Positions 50,368-59,838 of a DNA stretch of 64,000 bases are shown one piece after another. Each line of letters starts with the position of its first letter. Position 1 is the stretch's first letter. This DNA is from Flavisolibacter tropicus (GTDB taxonomy: Bacteria > Bacteroidota > Bacteroidia > Chitinophagales > Chitinophagaceae), in contig NZ_CP011390.1 of the NCBI RefSeq assembly GCF_001644645.1, forward strand, positions 2,910,001-2,974,000. The letters run 5' to 3'. Position numbers and translations under genes: made by a program. The notes below the pieces were generated by a model. That model worked only from the letters and a program-made list of their open reading frames with translations, searched no databases and was not told the DNA's origin.

Positions 50368-52656
50368 CTAAAAAGGCTTCTTTGCTGTTTCCATTGCTTT
50401 TTCCAAATACTCATCTCTTCCTTCACGCACTCCTTGAATGGTCTTGTTAACCAAAATATGGGGCTGTATGCCCACGCCATGGTGCGCAGATCCGTCATGC
50501 TTTACTACACGCATACCTGTCCAACTGATTGAATACCCGCCCGGCAGCGTAAAAGGATTAATATTTCCATTGGTACCTGCGGTAGGTTGGCCAATGATTG
50601 TTGCCAATTTATAATTCTCAACAAAGCTCATATAGCTTTCTGCATAGCTGATGGCACGACCATCGGTCAGAAAAATGATATTTGCATCAAGATGTGTTTT
50701 CGAAGGTTTCATTCCCCAACCATGATATTCCCATCCTGCCAGATTCTCCCTATCGGGATAAATTGTTTGAGGCACCTGCATCCAACGGGTAGATGTATCT
50801 TTTCCCTTTAACAGGTATTCAAGAAATTCATGGTTATTGTTTGGATATCCCCTGAGATCACAAATGATTACGCGGCTTTTTTTCAACTCCGGCAATGCTT
50901 TGTTGATGGCATCCATTGTAGCCCTATCCATATTAACATAGGCTACATCATTTGAAAGCATCTTGATGGAATCATTCTTTGGCAGTGAAGCATAATATTG
51001 CGAAAGGTTTACTGTTCTTGTTAGCGTAACATCTTCTGATTGATTATTCATCCTTTGAACAAACAGCTTCATTACTGATCCTTGCTCGCCTCGCAGTGAT
51101 TCGGTTTCTGCTCTATAATCCAGCCAACCTTTTGTGCCTGCGGAAATAGTGGGATAGATGTCTGCAAAATATTCTTTAGCCAATCGACCATCTATCTTCT
51201 TTACAATATCGCCACGCTTGAGAGCAATACTGCTATCTCCTACATGCGTAATCACTAATTCACCTTCTACCCATTCCCAGCCAATCAAAGGGTAAGAGAC
51301 GTCCTTATCACTCATCATATTTACCCGCACATGGCCGTCCTTTAGTTTTGCAGTCAGACGCTGTAGAGTTTTTTGAAAATTGGCCGCGGTTTTATCAGTA
51401 TAAGCCTGCGCGATGGCTTCTTTCAAGGCCAACCCCCAATCTACTTTCACAACATCAAAATAGGGGTAGAAATGTTGGAATATATTCCAGGCGATGTCGA
51501 GATCTCCTAATCTTGTATACAACTGATCACCACTAATTTCTGTAGCTGGAATAGAAGCAAGGTTTTGTTTTAGCTTTAGCAACAGGCTGGTATCACCAAC
51601 TGGAAAGGTTTGTGTTTCAGAACCATATAAGGCAAGTGGCAACACCATTTTTAAACCGCTACCAATTCCTTTTTCTAAATACTCCCCAACTTGAGGGTAA
51701 GCATCAAATAACTTTTTATGAGAACGAACAGTCGGTGATACTTCCCTACTCATAATAGCAGCATAGCTTTCGCCACCAGCACCTTGCCTAACTACAATTG
51801 AATAGCTTTCCTGTACCGTTGGACTTAACTGCAATCCTTTGGGTGCTGTATTTTGATCGCTATTTGTAAATGCTTCCTTGTACAATTCTTTCCATTCCTC
51901 GCCCTCCTTTACCTGCAGGCTCAGATCGTCAAATTCCACCTCACCCTTGCCTATGAGCATTATACCAAAAAATAGCTTTGCTGCATTATTATCAATTTTC
52001 CCCTTTATCTCATAAGTATCCCACTCTTTTTTCTTTATTGGCCGGCCGCCCATGTTATCAAAGAAGCCCATGGTCTTATCAGCCTTATCTACCCTAGCCC
52101 ACAATTGCCCCTGCCCCTCTCCACTTGCCATGCGCACCTTTCCTTTAAAGACAAAGTCCTTGCCCTGTAGCGGTGTTGCATCCAGCCAGGAATTTACCGG
52201 CGCAAAATTCGCAGTGGAAACCGTGACTACTTCTGGGCGGTTTGTACGAAGGCTCTTATAGATGCTGCCTCTGCCACCCAATCCTACACCTGAATGCTGC
52301 CAGGCAATTGTTTTATAATCCCTAACAGGAGCTTTCAATTCTTCTTTATTCAAAACAGCTTTTTCATCCTCCAGAAGCACTTGTATGGTTGGCGCAATAG
52401 GTTTGAATAGCGCCAGCAGGTTGGCTTGTAGCTCTGCTTTGTTTTTGCTTTCACTGACTATGCGGTTTCCATAAATAGCAAACCGATTCCAATCAATAGC
52501 AGATGCTTCATCACTTGGATGAAAATATTTTACGTAACCATACAGCTTTGCAAAGGCTGTTGCATTCTCAACCTGCTGAGGTGTCTGGCAAAAGACAGTA
52601 AAGGAAGTTGTGAGGGCAAGAAAACAAAAAGTTGACTTAATGTTAAGCAGTTTCAT
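50368..52656 (-). CDS. S41-family (tail-specific protease-like) peptidase with long N-terminal region
   Basis: A 762-residue exported protein with signal sequence (FCFLALTTSFTVFCQ). The C-terminal ~250 residues are the S41 domain: VAYVNMDRATMDAINK, IICDLRGYPNN, the nucleophile at about S670 (AISYAES), and IGQPTAGTNGNINPFTLPGG. A PDZ-like segment with GLSLKRGDIVKKIDG precedes it. The N-terminal ~380 residues, including a beta-rich carbohydrate-binding-like stretch (WLDATPLQGKDFVFKGKVRMASGEG), are unusual for CtpA proteases but known in Bacteroidota S41 peptidases. Substrates unknown. Confidence 0.86.
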   Translation of the reverse strand: MKLLNIKSTFCFLALTTSFTVFCQTPQQVENATAFAKLYGYVKYFHPSDEASAIDWNRFAIYGNRIVSESKNKAELQANLLALFKPIAPTIQVLLEDEKAVLNKEELKAPVRDYKTIAWQHSGVGLGGRGSIYKSLRTNRPEVVTVSTANFAPVNSWLDATPLQGKDFVFKGKVRMASGEGQGQLWARVDKADKTMGFFDNMGGRPIKKKEWDTYEIKGKIDNNAAKLFFGIMLIGKGEVEFDDLSLQVKEGEEWKELYKEAFTNSDQNTAPKGLQLSPTVQESYSIVVRQGAGGESYAAIMSREVSPTVRSHKKLFDAYPQVGEYLEKGIGSGLKMVLPLALYGSETQTFPVGDTSLLLKLKQNLASIPATEISGDQLYTRLGDLDIAWNIFQHFYPYFDVVKVDWGLALKEAIAQAYTDKTAANFQKTLQRLTAKLKDGHVRVNMMSDKDVSYPLIGWEWVEGELVITHVGDSSIALKRGDIVKKIDGRLAKEYFADIYPTISAGTKGWLDYRAETESLRGEQGSVMKLFVQRMNNQSEDVTLTRTVNLSQYYASLPKNDSIKMLSNDVAYVNMDRATMDAINKALPELKKSRVIICDLRGYPNNNHEFLEYLLKGKDTSTRWMQVPQTIYPDRENLAGWEYHGWGMKPSKTHLDANIIFLTDGRAISYAESYMSFVENYKLATIIGQPTAGTNGNINPFTLPGGYSISWTGMRVVKHDGSAHHGVGIQPHILVNKTIQGVREGRDEYLEKAMETAKKPF

Positions 52657-52972
52657 GTTAATGGCTTAAACAAATGGGTTAGTAATGAAACTTAAATCTA
52701 CAAAAAAAGAGGATGAACGTAAACGTTAGAAGACTGACTGCTTTCATTATAAATAACGGTAGGAGTATTATTTAGAAAGCTTTGCAAATAATGCACCCTG
52801 GCTTGGAATCAATGACCAGATACATAAACAAGCTAGTCCTAAATGCCCAATATCGCTACCTAAGGCCGACTGACAAGTAAAGAAACTTTATGATAATGTG
52901 GCCTACTTCAAATAACCATAAGCCCGGGTAGACTGTAATAAGCTAGATATAGAATCCCAGACTCTAAGCAAT
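52657..52972. other. Gene-free gap
   Basis: About 316 nt between the S41 peptidase and the GH3 gene. It has no credible ORF, hairpin terminator or heptad register. It must hold the promoter of the S41 gene, but no match was found. Confidence 0.4.
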
Positions 52973-54487
52973 TTATTGTTCGTTTACAAATGCCTTTATC
53001 TGTTCCAAGGTATCGCGTTCATTACTTAGGCGTGGTACTTTGTGTTGTCCACCTAACTTACCCCGATAACGTAACCAACTCTCAAAAGTTTGAGGGGGTA
53101 TGGCTTGAACCACTGGTAAGCGTAACGCGATGTCTTTATGGCGCTTGGCCTCGTAATCGCTATTGATCTGTTTTAAGGCTGTGTCCAGCGCTTCTACAAA
53201 GGCAGGTAAGTTTTCGGGTTCTTTATCAAAAGCTATCAACCATTCATGTGCACCGTTTTCTGCTTCAGAAAAATAAACAGGCGCAGCCGTATAGTCCTTT
53301 ACTGCAGCCCCCGTTTTTGCACAGGCGGCGGCAATAGCTTTGTCGGTATTGTCTACAATTACTTCCTCACCAAAGGCATTCATATAGTGCTTCAATCGGC
53401 CCGACACTTTTATGCGGTAAGGACTGATAGAGGTAAACTGAATCGTATCACCCAAAAGATAACGCCAAAGGCCACCATTGGTAGTGATAACGGGTGCATA
53501 GTTCTTTCCCAGTTCCACCTCATTAAGCTGCAGGGTACGCGGTTGCTCTTTCCCCCACTCTTCTAATGGCATGAACTCGTAAAAGATGCCATGCTCCAAC
53601 ATGAGCAACATGCCTTCTACTGTAATATCGTCTTGTGCGGCAAAAAAACCTTCCGATGCATTATACATCTCCAGGTAGTTGATAGGCGCACCAATCAATT
53701 TTTCAAAATGCGCCCGGTAGGGTACAAAAGATACGCCACCATGCATGTATAACTCCAAGTTAGGCCATACTTCAATAATGGTGCTTTTGCCGGTAATCTC
53801 CAGTATGCGTTTCAACAGTACTATGAGCCAGGTAGGCACACCGGCCATAGACGTCACATTTTCATGGATGGTAGATTGCGCCAGCCTTTCAATCTTTTCT
53901 TCCCACTCATCCATAAGGGCTATGGAAAGATCGGGTGTACGCAACCAATGACCCCAGAAAGGTGAGTTCTGTAAGAGTACCGCGCTCAGATCGCCATATT
54001 GCACATCTTCGTGCAACTGACTGATCTGGTGGCTACCACCAATCACTAATCCTTTGCCTGTTAATAATACACTCTCCGGATGAGTTGCATAATAGAGACT
54101 TAACACATCCTTTGATGCTTTATAATGGTTATCGTGAAGGCTTTCTTCACTGATAGGAATGAACTTACTTTTTTCACTGGTAGTACCGCTGCTTTTAGCA
54201 AACCAGGTAACGGGTGTATTCCATAAGAGGTTTTCATCGCCCTTCATCATACGCTCAATAAAGGGCTTCAGGTTATCGTATTCCTGAATGGGCACTTGTT
54301 TTTTGTACTGATCCAGCGTTTGAATTGTATCAAATTGATAGAGGCGGCCAAACTCGGTATACTGACCTGCAGCCAGCAAATCTTGCCACACAGCAAACTG
54401 CGCTACATTAGCATTATGCATCCATTGTTCTACTGCCGGAAGACGTAAACGGGCTAATCCCGATATAGCTGGGCTCAATAATTTCAT
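52973..54487 (-). CDS. GH3 auxin-responsive-promoter-family protein (acyl-adenylate ligase fold)
   Basis: A 504-residue protein of the GH3 family, adenylate-forming enzymes that in plants conjugate amino acids to jasmonate or auxin. Visible are the P-loop-like FAKSSGTTSEKSKFIPI (ATP-binding, residue ~111-125), VLLTGKGLVIGGSH, TSMAGVPTWLI, a YMHGGVSFVPY block and the C-terminal GKLGGQHKVPRLSN. Bacterial members are widespread in Bacteroidota with no known substrate. The start codon overlaps the stop of a short upstream ORF by 4 nt, so that ORF may be translated with it. Confidence 0.9.
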   Translation of the reverse strand: MKLLSPAISGLARLRLPAVEQWMHNANVAQFAVWQDLLAAGQYTEFGRLYQFDTIQTLDQYKKQVPIQEYDNLKPFIERMMKGDENLLWNTPVTWFAKSSGTTSEKSKFIPISEESLHDNHYKASKDVLSLYYATHPESVLLTGKGLVIGGSHQISQLHEDVQYGDLSAVLLQNSPFWGHWLRTPDLSIALMDEWEEKIERLAQSTIHENVTSMAGVPTWLIVLLKRILEITGKSTIIEVWPNLELYMHGGVSFVPYRAHFEKLIGAPINYLEMYNASEGFFAAQDDITVEGMLLMLEHGIFYEFMPLEEWGKEQPRTLQLNEVELGKNYAPVITTNGGLWRYLLGDTIQFTSISPYRIKVSGRLKHYMNAFGEEVIVDNTDKAIAAACAKTGAAVKDYTAAPVYFSEAENGAHEWLIAFDKEPENLPAFVEALDTALKQINSDYEAKRHKDIALRLPVVQAIPPQTFESWLRYRGKLGGQHKVPRLSNERDTLEQIKAFVNEQ

Positions 54488-54645
54488 CTGTGCATATTCC
54501 TTTTCAACTGGCCTTGGTGATCAGCCGCTTCCTCAGCACTTAAAAAACGTGCCAATAAGGGCGTCAACTGTCGTGCAGCAAGATAGCCTATATTCTCAAA
54601 TGAAAGGTAGATAGACAGGCTGCCTGCAGGAATTTCTTTTGACAA
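54484..54645 (-). CDS. Short ORF coupled to the GH3 gene
   Basis: From a TTG at 54645, 53 residues: MSKEIPAGSLSIYLSFENIG, then YLAARQLTPLLARFLSAEEA, then ADHQGQLKRNMHR. Its TGA overlaps the GH3 ATG (TCAT on the plus strand). An amber codon stops the frame a few codons upstream of the TTG, so it cannot be longer. The composition looks like protein sequence: helical and evenly mixed, unlike the noncoding gap around it. Possible explanations are a small coupled protein, or the tail of an inactivated upstream gene. No family recognised. Confidence 0.4.
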   Translation of the reverse strand: MSKEIPAGSLSIYLSFENIGYLAARQLTPLLARFLSAEEAADHQGQLKRNMHR

Positions 54646-54804
54646 ATAATTGCCCCTTTTAAACGAAATCGGGTGGCCTTCCTAACAGTTGTAATTTTCC
54701 AACTACAGAAAATGGAGTCCGCTTATTATTCCTCAACCTCACGCTAACAGGTTTTATTCGGCAACATATTGATAGCAATCAATCACACTTAGCCTTTCAC
54801 AATA

Positions 54805-54835
54805 AAAAAGGACATCCTTAAAGATGCCCTTTTTA
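54805..54835 (-). terminator. Terminator of the carboxypeptidase-like lipoprotein gene
   Basis: AAAAAGG-CATC pairs with GATG-CCTTTTT around CTTAAA with one mismatch, T-rich on both ends, 20 nt beyond the stop codon. Confidence 0.65.
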
Positions 54836-54854
54836 TAGTTGATTCATAGATTAG

Positions 54855-55652
54855 TTATGGAACATACTTCGTTTCCACCTCTACAATATGTTTACCAATA
54901 TTATATTCATCAAAACTAATAACAGCCGTTTCGCCATACGCACCTGTATCCCGCAGACGGATAGCCATTTTCTGAGGTGTACCTCCATTCTCAGGGATAT
55001 AGCGGGCTGAAATACGGTAACGACCAAAAGGCACATCATCCAGTCCGCTACCTACGGCCGTACCTTGCATGCTAAAGCTGGCTGTAGCGCGTCCAACTAC
55101 GTTTTGCCCGGTAGTACCATCTACTAATGGTCCCTCTGGCACCAACGTCAATTCAATTTCTTCTCCTTTGATATACGTAGGCGAATTATCGTAATAAGCT
55201 ACCTTGGCACCAATCTTACTATTATTGGAGCCAGGAACGGCACCAGAAAGCTTCCAGGTAAGATTCCGTACTCCACCAGCGCTAGAAGTAACCGGGTCTG
55301 CATTATCTGCGTATACATAAAACGAATAGGTTTGACCGTTATATTGGCGTTGCAGTTCGGCATGCACTAACCAGGTACCACCTGGATTGGCCACATTCAT
55401 TTTATAATAACCATTTGCATCTGTAACGGCTATTACATTGGTATTATAATACGCTGTATGTCCGGCATATACTTTAACGCCGGCAACCGGTTGTCCTTTG
55501 GTATCTATAACACGGCCTTTCAGCAAGCCGGCTTCTACTGTAGTATTATCGCCGTTATTTGTGTCATCGCTTTTTTTATCAGACTTGCTACAATTGGCTG
55601 CCGTGGTTCCTAAAAAAACCAAGAGCATAAAAACAGAAGTACAAAATTTCAT
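54855..55652 (-). CDS. Lipoprotein with carboxypeptidase-regulatory-like domain
   Basis: A 265-residue protein with a lipoprotein signal (FMLLVFLGTTAANCSKSD, lipobox AANC) and a linker of Asn/Asp. A CarboxypepD_reg-like Ig domain follows at residues ~44-105 (LKGRVIDTKGQPVAGVKVYAG and TDANGYYKMNVANPGGTWLV), then a second beta-rich region. It is probably attached to the outer membrane. No partner is identifiable next to it. The domain is certain; the rest is unassigned. Confidence 0.8.
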   Translation of the reverse strand: MKFCTSVFMLLVFLGTTAANCSKSDKKSDDTNNGDNTTVEAGLLKGRVIDTKGQPVAGVKVYAGHTAYYNTNVIAVTDANGYYKMNVANPGGTWLVHAELQRQYNGQTYSFYVYADNADPVTSSAGGVRNLTWKLSGAVPGSNNSKIGAKVAYYDNSPTYIKGEEIELTLVPEGPLVDGTTGQNVVGRATASFSMQGTAVGSGLDDVPFGRYRISARYIPENGGTPQKMAIRLRDTGAYGETAVISFDEYNIGKHIVEVETKYVP

Positions 55653-55837
55653 AGTTGTTAGCTTTAAGGTTAAATGATTTATAACCCTAAACTAAACAGC
55701 GCATCTATGTACCTATACTTCAACAGGTATGACTTGCATTTTTAATGCGCTCAATTGAAAGAATTGTGCAATGTGATATTAGATACATTAGCCAACGTAT
55801 CCTTCAATTTTTGATTAACAGGAACTAAATGTAACGA

Positions 55838-56605
55838 CTACCCTTGCTGGCTTTCCTGAAGTAAATAATCTTTCCGACGCAAAATAAAGTTGCGGCCTAA
55901 GTAAAGCTTTTTCACTTGTTCATCTTCCGCCAGTTCTTCTGCCGTACCATGTTTAAAGATCTTGCCCTCAATCAGCAAGTAGGCGCGGTCGCAAATGGAA
56001 AGCGTTTCTGTTACGTTGTGGTCGGTAATAAGAATGCCGATATTCTTAAACTTCAATCGGGCTACCACCATTTGAATATCTTCTACGGCAATAGGGTCAA
56101 TACCGGCAAAAGGTTCGTCCAATAAAATAAACTTAGGATCTACGGCCAGGGCACGCGCAATCTCTGTACGGCGCCGCTCACCACCACTTAGTACATCACC
56201 ATTGCTTTTACGCACGTGTTGCAGACGGAACTCTTCCAGCAGCGCTTCCAACTTCTCTCTCTGCTCCTGCTTGGTCATCTTGGTCATCTGCAGTACTGCG
56301 GAAATATTATCCTCTACACTTAGCTTTCTGAAAATAGAAGCTTCCTGTGGCAGGTAGCCAATTCCCAGCTGCGCCCTCTTATACATGGGCAGCTTGGTAA
56401 TATTAAGATCGTTTAAAAATACTTCACCTTCATCTGGCTTAATTAAGCCTGTGGTCATATAGAAAGTGGTGGTCTTACCGGCCCCGTTTGGTCCCAGCAA
56501 ACCCACAATTTCTCCTTGTTTTACTTCTATAGACACATGATTCACCACCCGGCGGTTGCGATACTGCTTTACCAGCTCACTTGTATGTATGCGTAATTCT
56601 TCCAC
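55838..56605 (-). CDS. lptB: Lipopolysaccharide export ABC transporter ATPase
   Basis: A 255-residue ABC ATPase. Walker A is GPNGAGKTT at residues 38-46, the signature [17 protein letters not shown], and Walker [17 protein letters not shown], all intact. The sequence follows Lpt[31 protein letters not shown] near the start. LptB powers LptFG to move lipopolysaccharide to the outer membrane. The LptC/A/D genes are not adjacent, which is normal for Bacteroidota. Branched-chain amino acid ATPases (LivG) are the main alternative, but [12 protein letters not shown] favours LptB. Confidence 0.9.
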   Translation of the reverse strand: MEELRIHTSELVKQYRNRRVVNHVSIEVKQGEIVGLLGPNGAGKTTTFYMTTGLIKPDEGEVFLNDLNITKLPMYKRAQLGIGYLPQEASIFRKLSVEDNISAVLQMTKMTKQEQREKLEALLEEFRLQHVRKSNGDVLSGGERRRTEIARALAVDPKFILLDEPFAGIDPIAVEDIQMVVARLKFKNIGILITDHNVTETLSICDRAYLLIEGKIFKHGTAEELAEDEQVKKLYLGRNFILRRKDYLLQESQQG

Positions 56606-56667
56606 TTCTACAAACCTTTCGGTAAAAATAGTACGAAAGCCTTTTATACCCTATTCCTTAACTGTCT

Positions 56668-56698
56668 TTTGTATTTAGTTAACGCTGTACTATGTTTG
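56668..56698 (+). promoter_or_regulatory. Bacteroidota promoter of metF
   Basis: TTTG at 56668, an ideal 19-nt spacer and TATGTTTG, an exact TAnnTTTG match. The resulting leader before metF is about 100 nt. Confidence 0.7.
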
Positions 56699-56805
56699 CA
56701 ATCCGAATTAAACCATTATTACAACTGCTGTATCAGCAGAGCCCACGTGCCCCAATGATGCAGCTATCGATTCCGATTATTATCGGAATACTCTAAAGCA
56801 ACAAC
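56699..56805 (+). promoter_or_regulatory. metF leader with hairpin and possible leader peptide
   Basis: Between the promoter and metF are ~107 nt. They hold a hairpin TTCCGAT-TATT-ATCGGAA at 56771-56788, ending 17 nt before the start codon. An ATGATG at 56755 opens a 13-codon frame, MMQLSIPIIIGIL, that stops at 56796 and overlaps the hairpin. The layout could allow translational control, but no known riboswitch matches. Confidence 0.35.
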
Positions 56806-57765
56806 ATGCAGATGAAAGTCACTGACTACTTGAACAACGGGAAATCCACCTTGGTATCCTTTGAAATCCTACCGCCCTTAAAAGGCCGCAGCATTAACGC
56901 GCTTTGGGAACACCTGGACCCTTTAATGGAGTTTAAGCCTTCTTTTATTAATGTAACCTACCACCGCAGCGAAAGCATGTTCAAACGCAAAGTAGATGGC
57001 ACGTTTGAAAAAGTGGAGGTGCGCAAGCGCCCAGGTACCGTAGGCATTTGTGCTGCTATAATGAACCGCTATAAGGTAGATGCCGTAGCTCACCTGATTT
57101 GCGGAGGCTTTACCAAGCAGGAAACGGAAGATGCCCTTATTGACCTGGCCTTCCTGGGAGTTAATAATGTATTGGTACTTCGTGGCGATGCCCCTAAGAA
57201 TGAAACCTTCTTTGAGCCAGAGCCAGGTGGTCATAAATATGCAATTGAACTGCTGCAGCAGGTAACCAATATGAATAATGGTATCTATCTGGAAGAAGAC
57301 CTGAAAAATACCGTTAAGACAGACTTCTGCATTGGTGTAGCCGGTTATCCTGAAAAGCATTTTGAATCGCCCAACTTTAAAACGGACCTGGCCTACCTGA
57401 AGGCGAAAGTAGATGCGGGCGCTGAATACATCACCACACAGATGTTCTTTGACAATGAGAAATATTTTGCATTTGTTGATGCTTGCCGCAATGTAGGCAT
57501 TAATGTGCCTATCATTCCAGGTCTTAAACCCATCAGCTCAAAAAAGCAACTGACCATCATTCCACGCACGTTCCATGTAGATATACCAGAACAGCTGTCC
57601 AGTGAGATCCTGAAGTGCAAAACCGATGCAGATGTAGAAACTGTAGGTACTGAATGGCTTTTGCAACAGTCTAAAGAATTAAAAGCTGCCGGTGTGCCTA
57701 TCCTGCACTATTATACCTTAGGCAAGCCGACAATGGTAGCGAATGTGGTTAAAGAGATCGTTTAG
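56806..57765 (+). CDS. metF: 5,10-methylenetetrahydrofolate reductase
   Basis: A 319-residue FAD enzyme reducing methylene-THF to methyl-THF for methionine synthesis. Family blocks: VSFEILPPLKGRSI (substrate strand), FINVTYHRSE, HLICGGFTKQETEDALIDLAFLGVNNVLVLRGDAPK, AGYPEKHFESPN, and AGAEYITTQMFFDNEKYFAFVD. The length is near the usual ~290-320. The promoter ahead of it is the best in the window. Methionine synthase is not adjacent. MetF in many bacteria is controlled by methionine status. Confidence 0.95.
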   Translation: MQMKVTDYLNNGKSTLVSFEILPPLKGRSINALWEHLDPLMEFKPSFINVTYHRSESMFKRKVDGTFEKVEVRKRPGTVGICAAIMNRYKVDAVAHLICGGFTKQETEDALIDLAFLGVNNVLVLRGDAPKNETFFEPEPGGHKYAIELLQQVTNMNNGIYLEEDLKNTVKTDFCIGVAGYPEKHFESPNFKTDLAYLKAKVDAGAEYITTQMFFDNEKYFAFVDACRNVGINVPIIPGLKPISSKKQLTIIPRTFHVDIPEQLSSEILKCKTDADVETVGTEWLLQQSKELKAAGVPILHYYTLGKPTMVANVVKEIV

Positions 57766-57770
57766 TGAGT

Positions 57771-57851
57771 AGTTTACGAGTTCACTTGTTTACAAGTTTA
57801 CAGTTCATGGATAGAAACAAGTGAACTTGTGAACTCTGGAACTTGTGAACT
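57771..57851. repeat. Octad-periodic repeat (period 8), inverted halves
   Basis: Units AGTTTACG, AGTTCACT, TGTTTACA, AGTTTACA begin at 57771, and AGTGAACT, TGTGAACT, CTGGAACT, TGTGAACT begin at 57820. The two parts are inverse themes (AGTTCACT against AGTGAACT), so the array can form a long imperfect hairpin. It lies between metF and the following terminator. Confidence 0.65.
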
Positions 57852-57858
57852 ATAAATA

Positions 57859-57902
57859 ACCAAAGAAAAAGGAGAGCCGTTGCTCTCCTTTTTCTTTGGT
57901 TA
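57859..57902. terminator. Bidirectional terminator between metF and the foldase operon
   Basis: A 20-bp stem with the core GGAGAGC-CGTT-GCTCTCC extended by AACCAAAGAAAAA and its complement. It can end both the rightward metF and the leftward foldase gene, whose stop codon overlaps it. Confidence 0.88.
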
Positions 57903-59825
57903 TTTACCCGAACTTAGAATAGTAGCTAACACTTTATCATCCACTACTACCGGGTACTTTTTCTTTAGTTGCTCCAGCCATTGTTTTTCCAGATCGGCCT
58001 GGTAGTCGTTGATCACTAAACCACGCGCTGCAGCAAAATCACGCGGTTCTGGCTTGGTATAGCGTTTTACGATGTAGGCACAAGCCGCTGTATTATCATC
58101 TTTGTTAGGTACTAAAGATGTCACCGTTCCTGACTGGCTGCTTTTGGCGGCGCCTGGAATCTGATCGATCTCAAAACGATTGGAATCGGCTACCACCTGT
58201 TCTCCAAAATTAGCTATGATGGTACGCCATTTTTGAGGCGCTTTGCTCAGCTCTTTATAAAAGTGCTGGGCCACTGGAATATCAGTAGCATAAAACACAA
58301 CCGCTTCTGCACTTTCCTTCCAGATATAGCGATCTTTATGTTGGTTATAATATTTCTCTAAAGCCACTGTATCGCTCTGCGCTGGGTTCCAGATCTCGCG
58401 CTGCATGATCTCAAAAAACAGGTTTCCGTCCTTAAACTCTTCAACCTGAGCTTTAAACGCAGGATTAAACTCCTCCAAATGCTTCTTGTAATAATCCATG
58501 GCAGTAGCAGCAACAAACTCATCCCACAGCTGGTTATAGGCTTTTGTGCCTGAACCATCGTGCTTAAAGCGATTGGCCTGTGCGTACTGGATCCAATTAT
58601 CTACAGTGGTAGCATCAGCTCCTAATTGGAACAATGCGGATTGTGGTTTCAAACCACTTGCCTTTGCCGTTGGCATATTATTAAGGAGACTATCTGAATA
58701 GGCCCACAAAGCATTAGTAGCAAAAGCAGCCTGTTTATATTGTGCCATAGCCCTGCGAATGGCCGCATTGGTAGTGGTTTGCATCCGATCGCTGGCCTTT
58801 ACTTTTTCTGGTAGCTCGTCCTGAACTTTAGAACTATTAAAGTCGGTTGGTACCGGCTGCAGGATCAATCGTTTTACAATATGCCAGCCATGTGTGGTTT
58901 GAAAAGGCTTGCTGATAGCGCCATCTTTGGTAAGGCTATACGCCACTTTTTCAAACTCAGGGTCGTATTCTCCCACACCAAACTCAGGAATTTGACCATT
59001 GGCAGCACTTGATACCTGGTCTGCGCTGAAGCGAGTGGCCAGTTTGCCAATATCATCACCCTTTAGCAAACGGTTGTATAAGGAGTCTGCCAGTTTTTTA
59101 GTAGCCGCTTTGGTGGCAGCATCCGCGTCGGGAGGGTAGGCCAGTAATATCTGAGCCGCACGTAAACGCCCCAATGCTTTCCGATCGCCCAGGTTCTTAA
59201 ATATATGATAACCGACTTTCGATCTATAAATAGGTGCTACTTGTCCAGTGGGTGTTTGATAAACTACATTTTCAAACTCGTAAGGCAAGGTGAACACCGT
59301 AATATAACCCATATCACCACCATTGGTTTTGGCAGATGGATCTTCGGAAAAAGTCTGTGCTACAGTAGAAAAGGTTTTACCTGCTTTTAATAGCTGATAG
59401 GCTTGCTGGGCTTTTTGATAAGCAGCCGCTGTATCATTATTACCGGTAGCAATGAATATATGGGCTACATGAATATCTTTTTGTGAACGCTGAAAAGCTT
59501 CTTTTACCAAGGCCTTCACGCTTTCTTCATCCGACAAAAAGCCAGGTAAGATTTGCGCACGCAGGTTCTCTAATTCAGCTACCAGCTGTGGCAATGTATC
59601 GTAACCGCGCGCTTTCGCTTCTTTTACTTTCAAACGTGAGGCAATGTAAAGATCCAGGTAGCCTTTCATCGCTTCTGGCGACTGAGCGTCTGTATTGTTT
59701 TTACGATACGCTTTTAAAAACTCTTGTGCACTAACCGATTCACCACCATAGGTAAATAAGGTCTGGGCAGAAGCCACTGTACCGCTTAATGCAAAGGCCA
59801 GGGCAGCTAGAATGTATTTGTTCAT
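57900..59825 (-). CDS. Periplasmic peptidyl-prolyl isomerase with two parvulin domains
   Basis: A 641-residue exported foldase with signal peptide (YILAALAFALSGTVASAQ). An N-terminal helical (SurA-like) domain at ~25-110 precedes two parvulin domains: ~118-210 (DIHVAHIFIATGND..TFSTVAQTFSEDPSAKTNGGDMGYITVFTLPYEFE) and ~225-320 (RLRAAQILLAYPPDA..LATRFSADQVSSAANGQIPEFGVGEYDPEFEKVAY). A long C-terminal region follows. This resembles SurA-type chaperones that guide outer-membrane proteins. It is co-transcribed with the thioredoxin-like gene 13 nt upstream. Confidence 0.88.
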   Translation of the reverse strand: MNKYILAALAFALSGTVASAQTLFTYGGESVSAQEFLKAYRKNNTDAQSPEAMKGYLDLYIASRLKVKEAKARGYDTLPQLVAELENLRAQILPGFLSDEESVKALVKEAFQRSQKDIHVAHIFIATGNNDTAAAYQKAQQAYQLLKAGKTFSTVAQTFSEDPSAKTNGGDMGYITVFTLPYEFENVVYQTPTGQVAPIYRSKVGYHIFKNLGDRKALGRLRAAQILLAYPPDADAATKAATKKLADSLYNRLLKGDDIGKLATRFSADQVSSAANGQIPEFGVGEYDPEFEKVAYSLTKDGAISKPFQTTHGWHIVKRLILQPVPTDFNSSKVQDELPEKVKASDRMQTTTNAAIRRAMAQYKQAAFATNALWAYSDSLLNNMPTAKASGLKPQSALFQLGADATTVDNWIQYAQANRFKHDGSGTKAYNQLWDEFVAATAMDYYKKHLEEFNPAFKAQVEEFKDGNLFFEIMQREIWNPAQSDTVALEKYYNQHKDRYIWKESAEAVVFYATDIPVAQHFYKELSKAPQKWRTIIANFGEQVVADSNRFEIDQIPGAAKSSQSGTVTSLVPNKDDNTAACAYIVKRYTKPEPRDFAAARGLVINDYQADLEKQWLEQLKKKYPVVVDDKVLATILSSGK

Positions 59826-59838
59826 AGCAGTAATCGGT

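Noticed and set aside
56692..56796. 34-residue ORF across the metF leader
   Set aside because: Its ATG lies within the -7 element of the metF promoter, so it would not be on the transcript; only the 13-codon internal frame is kept as a weak idea.
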